Shown here: one piece after another, positions 56,956-64,000 of the stretch
Position numbering within the stretch: position 1 is the first letter of the stretch
Layout of the letters: every line of letters begins with the position of its first letter
Assembly (NCBI GenBank): GCA_963824645.1
Contig: CAWGQC010000004.1
Location: forward strand, 62,001-126,000
Reading direction: 5' to 3'
Origin: Bog-756 sp963824645
Lineage (GTDB): Bacteria > Actinomycetota > Acidimicrobiia > Acidimicrobiales > RAAP-2
Length of the DNA: 64,000 nucleotides
Notes under the pieces: generated by a model
Told to the model about the DNA's origin: nothing
The model's input: only the letters and a program-made list of their open reading frames with translations
Databases searched by the model: none
Made by a program: the position numbers and the translations under genes

Positions 56956-57027
56956 CGCCCTCGGCAGGACTCGAACCTGCGCTCACGGCTCCGGAGGCCG
57001 ATGCTCTATCCGCTGAGCTACGAGGGC
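56956..57027 (-). tRNA. tRNA-Arg (anticodon CCG)
   Basis: A 72-base cloverleaf read on the minus strand. Acceptor stem GCCCTCG pairs with CGAGGGC, D arm GCTC...GAGC, anticodon loop CTCCGGA with anticodon CCG, T arm GCAGG-TTCGAGT-CCTGC. One mismatch (T-T) closes the anticodon stem. CCA is not encoded. The 3' end lies one base from the IS element, whose 13-bp target duplication consists mostly of this gene's last bases, yet the tRNA remains intact. It is divergent from argS, its own synthetase gene. Confidence 0.95.
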
Positions 57028-57162
57028 AGCTGACCGGTCGGCCCCGACGAGCCGGTCGGCCGTGTACCACGGGACGCCTCACCCTACTGCCCCTCACCAC
57101 GCTGTCCGGCTGGGTCCTCTACGACGGTACCGGTGCCCACCACGACGTATCCTCGCACCACC

Positions 57163-58803
57163 ATGTCGATTCGAGATCAGCTGGCCCAGTCGGTGAGCAG
57201 CGCGGTGGCCACCGTGGCCGATCGGGACGGACTCGACATCGAAGCCGACCCGGCCGCCGTCCACCTGGAACGCCCGGCCCGTCGTGACCACGGGGACTGG
57301 TCGACCAATGTCGCCCTCATGACGGCCAAGGGAGCGGGTCAGAATCCCCGCCATCTGGCCGGCACCCTGGTGGAGGCGCTCCGCGCCGAACCGCCCGCCC
57401 ATGTCACGTCTATCGATGTGGCCGGCCCCGGGTTCATCAACTTCCACCTCGACGACGGCTGGCTGTACGACGCCCTTTCCGACGTTCTCGACCAGGGCGA
57501 GGAGGGCTACGCCCGCCCCGACCTGGGCCACGGTCAAAGGGTGCAGATCGAGTTCATATCGGCCAATCCCACCGGTCCCATCCATGTGGGCAACGGCTGG
57601 TGGGGCAGCTACGGCGATGCCCTGGCCCGGGTACTGGCCCGCGCCGGCTACCGGGTCAGCCGCGAGTACTACGTCAACGACACCGGCGGACAGATCCGCA
57701 CCCTGGGAGAGAGCCTTCTGGCCCGACGTCGGGGCCACGACGTGCCCGAGGGCGGCTACCAGGGCGAGTACGTGACCGAGTTGGCCGGCTCCTACGACGG
57801 TGCCGACGATGTGACCGCCGCCGGCCAGTGGGCGGCCGACCGGATTCTCGAACGGATCAGGGCCACCCTGGCCTCGGTGGGCATCGTCTTCGACGAGTGG
57901 TACAGCCAGGCCTCTATCGAGGAGAGCGGTGCCGTCGACGACACCATCGCCCAGCTGGCCGACAAGGGGTTGGTCTTCGAAGAGGACGGCGCCATCTGGT
58001 TCCGGGCCACCGAGCTCGGGGACAGCCGCGACCGGGTGCTGCGCAAGTCGAACGGGGACGCCACCTACCTGGCCGGCGACCTCGCCTACCACCGCGACAA
58101 ATTCCTGGTGCGCGGGTTCGACCGGGTCATCGACGTGTTCGGCGCCGACCATCACGGCCAGGTGGCCAGCCTGTTCGCCGGGGTCGAGGCTCTGGGCATC
58201 GACCCCACCCGCCTCGAGGTCAAGCTCGGACAGATGGTCTCGTTGGTCGACGGCGACGAGTCGGTGAAGATGGGCAAGAGGGCGGGCAATGCCGTCTCCC
58301 TCGACTCGCTGGTGGCCGACATCGGTCCCGACGCCACCCGGATCCTGTCCCTCATGACCTCCCTCGACCAGGCCACCACCTTCGACCTGGCCTCGGTGCG
58401 GCAGCAGTCGGTGGACAATCCCGTTTTCTACGTCCAGATGGCCACCGCCCGTATCGGGGGGGTCGGACGGAAGGCGGCGGAACGGGATGTGACCCGGCTG
58501 CCCCGGGAGCAGGTCGATCTGACCCTCCTCACCCACCAGCGCGAACTCGAGCTCATCCGCTGCCTCGAGGTCCTCCCCGAGGTGGTCATGGATGCCGCCG
58601 CCGACCGGGCCCCCACCAAGGTGACCGCCTGGGTGCGCCGCCTGGCCACCGCCTTCCACGGCTTCTACCACGACTGTCCGATCCTGGCCGACGATGTCGA
58701 TCCTGCTCTGGCCCAGGCCCGCCTGTGGCTGGTCGAGGGCGCTCGGATCGGACTGTCCATCGGACTCGGTCTGCTCGGGGTCTCGGCCCCGGAATCGATG
58801 TGA
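57163..58803 (+). CDS. argS: Arginyl-tRNA synthetase
   Basis: Class I synthetase that charges tRNA-Arg. A 546-residue protein with the N-terminal additional domain, HIGH-type motif ANPTGPIHVGNGWWGSYGD, KMSKS-type SVKMGKRAGNAVSL, and the DALR anticodon-binding domain at the C-terminus. ATG 57163 follows TATCCT by nine bases without a ribosome site, so it could be leaderless. It stands 136 bases from a tRNA-Arg gene on the other strand. lysA starts within its stop codon. Confidence 0.96.
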   Translation: MSIRDQLAQSVSSAVATVADRDGLDIEADPAAVHLERPARRDHGDWSTNVALMTAKGAGQNPRHLAGTLVEALRAEPPAHVTSIDVAGPGFINFHLDDGWLYDALSDVLDQGEEGYARPDLGHGQRVQIEFISANPTGPIHVGNGWWGSYGDALARVLARAGYRVSREYYVNDTGGQIRTLGESLLARRRGHDVPEGGYQGEYVTELAGSYDGADDVTAAGQWAADRILERIRATLASVGIVFDEWYSQASIEESGAVDDTIAQLADKGLVFEEDGAIWFRATELGDSRDRVLRKSNGDATYLAGDLAYHRDKFLVRGFDRVIDVFGADHHGQVASLFAGVEALGIDPTRLEVKLGQMVSLVDGDESVKMGKRAGNAVSLDSLVADIGPDATRILSLMTSLDQATTFDLASVRQQSVDNPVFYVQMATARIGGVGRKAAERDVTRLPREQVDLTLLTHQRELELIRCLEVLPEVVMDAAADRAPTKVTAWVRRLATAFHGFYHDCPILADDVDPALAQARLWLVEGARIGLSIGLGLLGVSAPESM

Positions 58804-60137
58804 CCGTGTGGCCCGACGCCTCCGGGGCCGGGATCGACCCGACCGACCCGGTGGCCCACCAGCTCCTGCCCATGACGGCCACCGTCGGTCCCACCGGTCG
58901 CCTCCGGGTCGGGGGTCTCGATCTCATCGACCTGGCCGACGAATTCGGCACCCCCCTGTTCGTCTACGACGAGGCCCACCTGCGGGACCGGTGCCGTCAG
59001 GCCCGCCAGGCCTGGGGGGACGGTGTGGCCTATGCCACCAAAGCCTTCCTGTGCCTGGCCATGGCCCGCCTGGCCCACGAGGAGGGGCTCCGGCTCGACG
59101 TCTCCACCGGCGGCGAGATGCACGTGGCCCTGGCCGCCGGCGTCCCCCCCGATCGTCTGGTCCTCCACGGCAACAACAAGTCGGACCAGGAGCTGGCCAC
59201 CGCCCTCGACGTGGGGGTGGGCCGGATCATCGTCGACTCCTTCGACGAGATCGAACGGCTGGACCGGCTGGTGTCCCGTTCGACCGATCCGGCCACGTCC
59301 CCGGTGGCGGTGCTGGCCCGGGTCACCCCCGGAGTCGAGGTGCACACCCACCAGTTCGTGCGCACCGGACAGGAGGACTCCAAGTTCGGCTTCGGCGTGG
59401 CCTCGGGGGCGGCCGCCCAAGCCGTGGCGAGGCTGGCCGCCATGGCCGCCCGGGGTGTGGTCGACTTCCGGGGTATCCACGCCCATCTGGGCAGCCAGGT
59501 GTTCGCCCTCACGCCCTTCGCCCAGGCCGTCGACGTGCTGGCCCAGTTCTTCGCACCGCTCGGCCTACCCGAACTGGTGGTGGGCGGCGGACTCGGCGTC
59601 CCTTATGTCAACGGGGAGGAAGCGCCGCCCATGGCCCAGTGGGCCTCGTCGGTGCGCACGGCCTGCCGCCGGGCCGGCATCCCCGATACCGTCCGGGTGA
59701 CGGCGGAGCCGGGTCGGTCCATCGTGGCCGCTTCGGCCATCACCCTCTACCGGGTGGGCACGGTGAAGGAGGTGCCCGGCCACAGCACGTATGTCTCGGT
59801 CGACGGGGGGATGAGTGACAACCCCCGACCGGTTCTCTACGGCAGTGGCTACGAGGCGTTCCTGCCCCGCCACACCGACGCTCCCCGCCCCCGGGCCATC
59901 CGGGTGGTGGGCAAGCATTGTGAGACCGGCGACGTGATCGTGTCCGAGGGATTCGTACCGGAAGATCTGGCCATCGGCGACGTCCTGGCCACCCCGGTCA
60001 CCGGTGCCTACGGACACTCGATGGCGTCGAACTACAACAAGGTGCCCCGACCGGCCGTCGTCTTCGTGGCCGAAGGTGCCTCTCGGCTGGTGGTGCGGCG
60101 AGAGACGTTCGACGACCTGGTGCGGCTCGACCTCTGA
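58800..60137 (+). CDS. lysA: Diaminopimelate decarboxylase
   Basis: PLP enzyme making L-lysine from meso-diaminopimelate. 445 residues. The PLP lysine is in AYATKAFLCLAMARL, followed by DVSTGGEMHVAL, HGNNKSDQELATAL, GGGLGVPY, EPGRSIV and GKHCETGD (substrate site at the dimer interface). GTG 58800 overlaps the argS stop; GTG 58806 is also possible. argS-lysA-hom-thrC is a gene order shared by many Actinobacteria. Confidence 0.96.
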   Translation: MTVWPDASGAGIDPTDPVAHQLLPMTATVGPTGRLRVGGLDLIDLADEFGTPLFVYDEAHLRDRCRQARQAWGDGVAYATKAFLCLAMARLAHEEGLRLDVSTGGEMHVALAAGVPPDRLVLHGNNKSDQELATALDVGVGRIIVDSFDEIERLDRLVSRSTDPATSPVAVLARVTPGVEVHTHQFVRTGQEDSKFGFGVASGAAAQAVARLAAMAARGVVDFRGIHAHLGSQVFALTPFAQAVDVLAQFFAPLGLPELVVGGGLGVPYVNGEEAPPMAQWASSVRTACRRAGIPDTVRVTAEPGRSIVAASAITLYRVGTVKEVPGHSTYVSVDGGMSDNPRPVLYGSGYEAFLPRHTDAPRPRAIRVVGKHCETGDVIVSEGFVPEDLAIGDVLATPVTGAYGHSMASNYNKVPRPAVVFVAEGASRLVVRRETFDDLVRLDL

Positions 60138-60174
60138 TCGCCTCCCGGGGACGTTCACCTCGGCAGACAGGCAT

Positions 60175-60180
60175 TAGCGT
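60175..60180 (+). promoter_or_regulatory. -10 box TAGCGT of hom-thrC
   Basis: TAGCGT ends seven bases before GTG 60188, which supports that GTG as the start of a leaderless hom transcript rather than the GTG at 60179. Confidence 0.45.
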
Positions 60181-60187
60181 GGCCAGG

Positions 60188-61498
60188 GTGACTGCGGCGC
60201 CTCTCTCCGAACGTACCGTCAGGGTGGCCGTGCTCGGATGCGGCACCGTGGGCTCGGCCTTGGTCGGCATCGTCCAGGACCGCAGCGCCGAGTTGGCCGT
60301 ACAGAGCGGTGCCCGCCTCGAGATCGGGGGCATCGCCGTCAGCGACCCCCACCGTGCCCGGCCTGCGCACATCCCCGCCGGGTTGGTCACCGCCGACGCA
60401 CCGTCTTTGGTGGTGGACCCGACCATCGACGTGGTGATCGAGCTCATCGGCGGCCTCGACCCGGCCGGCCAACTGGTCCGTAGCGCCCTCGACGCCGGCA
60501 AGCCGGTGGTCACCGCCAACAAGGCCCTGCTGGCCTCGCCCGAAGGGGTGGCGCTGCGCGCCCTGGCCAAGAAGCGAGGCGTCGACCTCCTGTACGAGGC
60601 GGCGGTGGCCGGGGCCATCCCCCTGGTCCGGGCCCTCCGCCAATCGCTGACCGGCGAACGGATTCACCGGGTGATGGGGATCGTCAACGGGACCACCAAC
60701 TTCATCCTCACCAAGATGGCCGAGCAGGGGGCCGACTACGCCGACGTGCTGGCCGAAGCGCAGGCGCTGGGTCTGGCCGAGCGTGACCCGACGGCGGACG
60801 TCGAGGGGTACGACGCCGCCGCCAAGGCGGCCATTCTGGCCGGGGTCGCCTTCGGCTACGACGTGGCCGGCGACGAGGTCATGCGGGAGGGGATCACCGG
60901 TATCCGCACGGTGGACATCGAATTCGCCGACCGTCTGGGTTACAGCGTCAAGCTGCTGGCCGTGGTGGAACGTACCGGCGACGACGCCCTGTCGGTAAGG
61001 GTCCATCCGGCCCTGGTGCCCGTCTCGCATCCCCTGGCCGGCGTGCGCGACGCCTTCAACGCCGTCTTCATCGAAGGGGAGGCGGCCGGGGAGCTGATGC
61101 TCTACGGCCAGGGAGCCGGGGGCCTGCCCACGGCCAGCGCCGTGGTCGGTGACCTCATCGACGCCATCCGCAACCGGTTGGCCGGCACCACTGCGCCGTC
61201 GCCCGATCGTCAGCCGGCCCGGCTTCTTCCCGAGTCGGAGCTGGAAGCCGAGTACTACGTGAGCCTCGACGTCACCGACCGTCCCGGTGTGCTGGCCGCG
61301 GTGACCAAAGCCTTCGGTGACAGCCAGGTGTCGATCAGGTCGATGGAACAGGAGGGTTTCGGCGGCGAAGCCCGACTCTCGTTCCTCACCCACCGGGCCC
61401 GTGAAGGAGATGTGCAGGCCACGCTGGAGGACCTGTCCGCATTAGACACCGTCGAACGGATCGGCGGCGTCATGCGGATCGTGGGCGAGGGCGGATGA
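60188..61498 (+). CDS. hom: Homoserine dehydrogenase
   Basis: Reduces aspartate semialdehyde to homoserine, the branch point to threonine and methionine. About 436 residues. NAD(P) site VAVLGCGTVGSALVG, catalytic region KPVVTANKALLA and AAVAGAIPLVRALRQS, GIVNGTTNFILTKM and the C-terminal ACT domain (YVSLDVTDRPGVLAAVTKAF), which normally gives threonine feedback inhibition. GTG 60188 is preferred by its promoter spacing; GTG 60179 is in frame. Ends overlapping thrC (ATGA). Confidence 0.95.
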   Translation: MTAAPLSERTVRVAVLGCGTVGSALVGIVQDRSAELAVQSGARLEIGGIAVSDPHRARPAHIPAGLVTADAPSLVVDPTIDVVIELIGGLDPAGQLVRSALDAGKPVVTANKALLASPEGVALRALAKKRGVDLLYEAAVAGAIPLVRALRQSLTGERIHRVMGIVNGTTNFILTKMAEQGADYADVLAEAQALGLAERDPTADVEGYDAAAKAAILAGVAFGYDVAGDEVMREGITGIRTVDIEFADRLGYSVKLLAVVERTGDDALSVRVHPALVPVSHPLAGVRDAFNAVFIEGEAAGELMLYGQGAGGLPTASAVVGDLIDAIRNRLAGTTAPSPDRQPARLLPESELEAEYYVSLDVTDRPGVLAAVTKAFGDSQVSIRSMEQEGFGGEARLSFLTHRAREGDVQATLEDLSALDTVERIGGVMRIVGEGG

Positions 61499-62580
61499 GG
61501 GCGGCGGTCGCGACGGGCCCGGGTGGAGGAGGGGCCTGGCGAGGAGTCATCGAGGAGTACCGAACATTTCTCCCGGTGTCGGCGGCCACCCCGGTGGTCA
61601 CCCTTCACGAGGGAGCCACGCCGCTCCTCCCGGCCCCGCGCCTTTCGGAGCGGGTCGGAGCGCGGGTCTTCCTGAAAGTCGAGGGGGCCAACCCGACCGG
61701 GTCGTTCAAGGACCGGGGCATGACCGTGGCCATCTCCAAGGCGGCCGAGGAGGGGGCCAAGGCGGTGGTGTGCGCATCGACCGGTAACACCTCGGCGTCG
61801 GCGGCCGCCTATGCGGCCCGGGCCGGTCTCACCTGTGCCGTGCTCATCCCGGAAGGCCACATCGCCTTGGGCAAGCTGGCCCAGGCCCTCATCCACGGCG
61901 CCCGGGTTCTACAGATTCGGGGCAATTTCGACCAGGCCCTGTCCATTGTGCGGGACCTCGGTGAGCGTGCCCCGGTCACCGTGGTCAACTCGGTCAATCC
62001 CTACCGGATCGAGGGCCAGAAGTCGGGAGCCTTCGAGATCGTCGATGCACTGGGCGATGCTCCCGATGTGCACTGCATACCGGTGGGCAACGCCGGCAAC
62101 ATCACCGCCTACTGGAAGGGTTACCTCGAGTTCAAGGAAGCGGGCCGCTCGACCCGCCTGCCGCGCATGCTGGGGTTCCAGGCGGCCGGCGCCGCCCCCA
62201 TCGTCGAAGGTCGACCGGTGGAACATCCGGAAACGGTGGCCACCGCCATCCGCATCGGCAATCCGGCCAGTTGGTACGGAGCCACGTCGGCGGCGTCGGA
62301 GTCGGGAGGAGGCATCGCCGCCGTCACCGACGACGAGATCCTGGATGCCTACCGGTTCCTGGCCGCCGAGGAGTCGGTGTTCTGTGAACCGGCGTCGGCC
62401 GCGTCGGTGGCCGGTCTGCTCAAAGTGGGGCTCCCCGACGGTGTCGGTCGGGCGGCCACGGTGGTCTGCATACTGACCGGGCACGGGCTCAAGGATCCTG
62501 ACATCGCCATCAGCCAGATCTCCGTTCCCACGGCGGTGGACGCCGACCTCGGGGCCGTTCTGGAGGAGCTCTCCCTCTAG
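61495..62580 (+). CDS. thrC: Threonine synthase
   Basis: PLP enzyme converting O-phosphohomoserine to threonine. 361 residues with TLHEGATPLLPAPRLSE, the PLP lysine in GANPTGSFKDRGMTVAISKA, CASTGNTSASAAAYAARAGL and NAGNITAYWKGYLEF. ATG 61495 overlaps the hom stop. No homoserine kinase gene (thrB) follows; in many Actinobacteria thrB is next, so here it must be elsewhere or outside the window. Confidence 0.96.
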   Translation: MRAAVATGPGGGGAWRGVIEEYRTFLPVSAATPVVTLHEGATPLLPAPRLSERVGARVFLKVEGANPTGSFKDRGMTVAISKAAEEGAKAVVCASTGNTSASAAAYAARAGLTCAVLIPEGHIALGKLAQALIHGARVLQIRGNFDQALSIVRDLGERAPVTVVNSVNPYRIEGQKSGAFEIVDALGDAPDVHCIPVGNAGNITAYWKGYLEFKEAGRSTRLPRMLGFQAAGAAPIVEGRPVEHPETVATAIRIGNPASWYGATSAASESGGGIAAVTDDEILDAYRFLAAEESVFCEPASAASVAGLLKVGLPDGVGRAATVVCILTGHGLKDPDIAISQISVPTAVDADLGAVLEELSL

Positions 62581-62755
62581 TCATTCGGAGCCCCCCGGCC
62601 ACCCCGCCGGTGGGCACCACGCCGGGCCCGATGGGGGGTATGTTGCTCCCACCGACCTCCGCCTGTAATATGGGTCAACCTTCGCTTCCACAGATCGCCC
62701 CAACGGGCTTGTGGGCGGGATCCCCTGGTTTGCTCTGCATGACGCAGCCAGCCCG

Positions 62756-62875
62756 TATACAGCGTCGGGGGGAGGGGCACGCGAGTTTAAATCGCGACGC
62801 AACTCCCCACCCCTGATTCCCTGGCGGGTGGAGTCACTCCACTCGCCCACGAGGACATGTGAAACGAGGAAGCCG
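62756..62875 (+). promoter_or_regulatory. rho leader region with promoter-like TATACA and two hairpins
   Basis: The 295 bases between thrC and rho hold no gene. TATACA at 62756-62761 could be a -10 element. Downstream, GGGGAG (62769-62774) can pair with CTCCCC (62803-62808), enclosing CGCGA-gtttaaa-TCGCG (62780-62796). A second hairpin GGCGGGTGGAG / CTCCACTCGCC (62823-62847, three-base loop, one G-U) lies 29 bases before the rho ATG. Rho genes are often autoregulated in their leader; that this applies here is inference. Confidence 0.4.
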
Positions 62876-64000
62876 ATGACTGCCGAACAGCAGCTCGAGC
62901 GCTCGGTGTTGGAGGGTAAGGAGCGCGATGAGCTCCATACCATTGCGCAGGCCTTGTCTGTGAAGACCAACACCAGGACGAAGAAGGCCGACATGATCGA
63001 CTCGATCCTGCGGGCCGCCGGTGTAGCCGTGGACGACGGTCCCGCCGCCTCGACCGATGCCGGTGGGAGCGGAAAGACCAGGTCGGCGAATGGAAGCACG
63101 CCATCGGGATCAACCGGTCCCACCCGACGGCGGAGCGGGTCGGCCCGCAGTGCCGCATCGACCGACACGGAATCCGAGACCGAAGTGCACAGTTTCGGGC
63201 CGGCCGACGACGCCCAGCGGGCGGAAGCCTCGGTCGAGCTCGAAGACGGACTCGACGGGCCGGGTGGGGCGGAGAGCGACACCACCGACTCGACCAGGTC
63301 CGGCCCCAGCGCCGGTGGGCCGGGGTCCGGTCCGGACGGCGCCATCCAGGGCGCCGGGCCTTCATCCCCGGGAGACGCCAACCGATCGGGCGCACAGTTC
63401 GCCGGTAACGGACAGTCCAACAACAACCGCAACAACAACAACCGCAATCAGAACCGGAACCAGAACCAGAGCCAGAACCAGAACCGGAATCGGAACAATC
63501 AAGGCGGCAATGACGACATCGGCAATCGCCGGAACAACCGTCGTCGGCGTGGCCGCGACCGTCAGGGTGGGGGCACCGAAGGCGACCTGCAGGGATCGGG
63601 CAGCAACCAGGATCAGCAGTACCAAGGCGAGCTCATCCCGGTGAGCGGCCTGCTCGATCTTCGGGACGAGGGCTACGGGTTCCTACGGTGCGAGGGTTAC
63701 CTCCCCTCCTCGCGTGACGTCTATGTGTCGATCAGCCAGGCACGTCGGTTCGCACTGCGCAAGGGCGACAGCATCGAAGGTTTCTGCCGGCCGGCCGGCA
63801 CCACCGAGAAGTACCCCGCTCTCCTCCAGATCGACACCGTTTCGTCACTCGACCCCGAAGTGGCCCGCAACCGTCCCCGGTTCGAGGACCTGACCCCGTT
63901 GTTCCCCGACGAGAGACTGCACCTCGAGATGCCCGGTGAGAAGGAGAACATGACGACGCGTATCGTCGATCTGCTCTCTCCCATCGGAAAGGGACAGCGG
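62876..64000 (+). CDS. rho: Transcription termination factor Rho, 3' end missing
   Basis: Start of the hexameric RNA helicase that ends transcription. Visible: Rho N-terminal SAP-like domain (LHTIAQALSVKTNTRTKKAD), a long disordered insert of about 190 residues that ends in an Asn/Gln/Arg-rich run (GQSNNNRNNNNRNQNRNQ and more) and an RRRRGRDRQGG patch, then the RNA-binding cold-shock domain (SGLLDLRDEGYGFLRCEGYL, PSSRDVYVS, FALRKGD). The window stops just before the ATPase domain (IGKGQR is the beginning of the P-loop region). Such inserts are typical of actinobacterial Rho. Confidence 0.96.
   Translation, partial: MTAEQQLERSVLEGKERDELHTIAQALSVKTNTRTKKADMIDSILRAAGVAVDDGPAASTDAGGSGKTRSANGSTPSGSTGPTRRRSGSARSAASTDTESETEVHSFGPADDAQRAEASVELEDGLDGPGGAESDTTDSTRSGPSAGGPGSGPDGAIQGAGPSSPGDANRSGAQFAGNGQSNNNRNNNNRNQNRNQNQSQNQNRNRNNQGGNDDIGNRRNNRRRRGRDRQGGGTEGDLQGSGSNQDQQYQGELIPVSGLLDLRDEGYGFLRCEGYLPSSRDVYVSISQARRFALRKGDSIEGFCRPAGTTEKYPALLQIDTVSSLDPEVARNRPRFEDLTPLFPDERLHLEMPGEKENMTTRIVDLLSPIGKGQR

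Noticed and set aside
55648..56967. Genomic island or prophage attachment sites at the tRNA-Arg gene
   Set aside because: The 13-bp direct repeats enclose only one IS with inverted ends and a DDE transposase. There is no integrase or phage gene, so target duplication is the simpler explanation.

Overview
The window is a high-GC actinobacterial chromosome segment, most likely from the class Acidimicrobiia or a close uncultured relative. The signs are a WhiB regulator, actinobacterial families DUF3052, DUF3107, DUF3090, SCO1664 and MSMEG_4193, an F420-hydrogenase-beta-like protein, a PdtaS-like kinase, paired ArsA-like ATPases and an Asn/Gln/Arg-rich Rho. Many operon-head genes have a TANNNT -10 box only 6-8 nt before the start codon, which is the layout of leaderless mRNAs.

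Layout. 0-5.2 kb: cytochrome c biogenesis genes (ccmF end, a ResA/CcmG thioredoxin, a CcmH-CcmI fusion), then a class I DAHP synthase behind a transcription attenuator whose leader peptide carries Tyr-Trp-Trp-Phe in a row. This stretch holds five apparent single-base indels, probably sequence errors. 5.2-9.2 kb: a sulfide:quinone-reductase-like flavoprotein, an ABM-domain protein, a permease, DUF3052 and a quinone oxidoreductase. 9.2-12.4 kb: an Fe-S cluster module, with a cysteine desulfurase and SufR-like regulator divergent from mrp, and a palindrome between them. 12.4-25.7 kb: cyclopropane synthase, DUF2252, dNTPase, DUF3107, two ArsA-like ATPases, methyltransferase, PHP phosphatase, sensor kinase, whiB, GDPD and etfBA.

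25.9-47.8 kb: an acyltransferase-3/SGNH protein, the SCO1664-DUF3090-MSMEG_4193 trio, an MMPL transporter, an FrhB-like protein, an Fpg/Nei glycosylase with an altered zinc finger, bcp, thiC, a DEAD-box helicase with a long structured leader, aconitase, a drug-type ABC exporter, a peroxiredoxin, a nonapeptide-repeat protein with an RDD partner, and an AlkB-like protein.

47.9-51.1 kb is the most unusual part: a lasso-peptide-like RiPP locus. It has a 31-residue precursor with the lasso leader signature, a PqqD-like recognition protein (B1), a transglutaminase-like leader peptidase (B2), an HPr-kinase-like kinase and a nucleotidyltransferase-family protein. It has no asparagine-synthetase-like macrolactam synthetase and no ABC exporter. 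The predicted core is only 8 residues, FSFENFSF, and cannot form a canonical lasso ring.

51-64 kb: a CsoR-controlled permease with a YHS domain, a Crp/Fnr regulator, an SRAP peptidase, a GGDEF protein, an IS481-like element inserted at the 3' end of tRNA-Arg(CCG) with a perfect 13-bp target duplication, then argS-lysA and hom-thrC, and the first part of rho.
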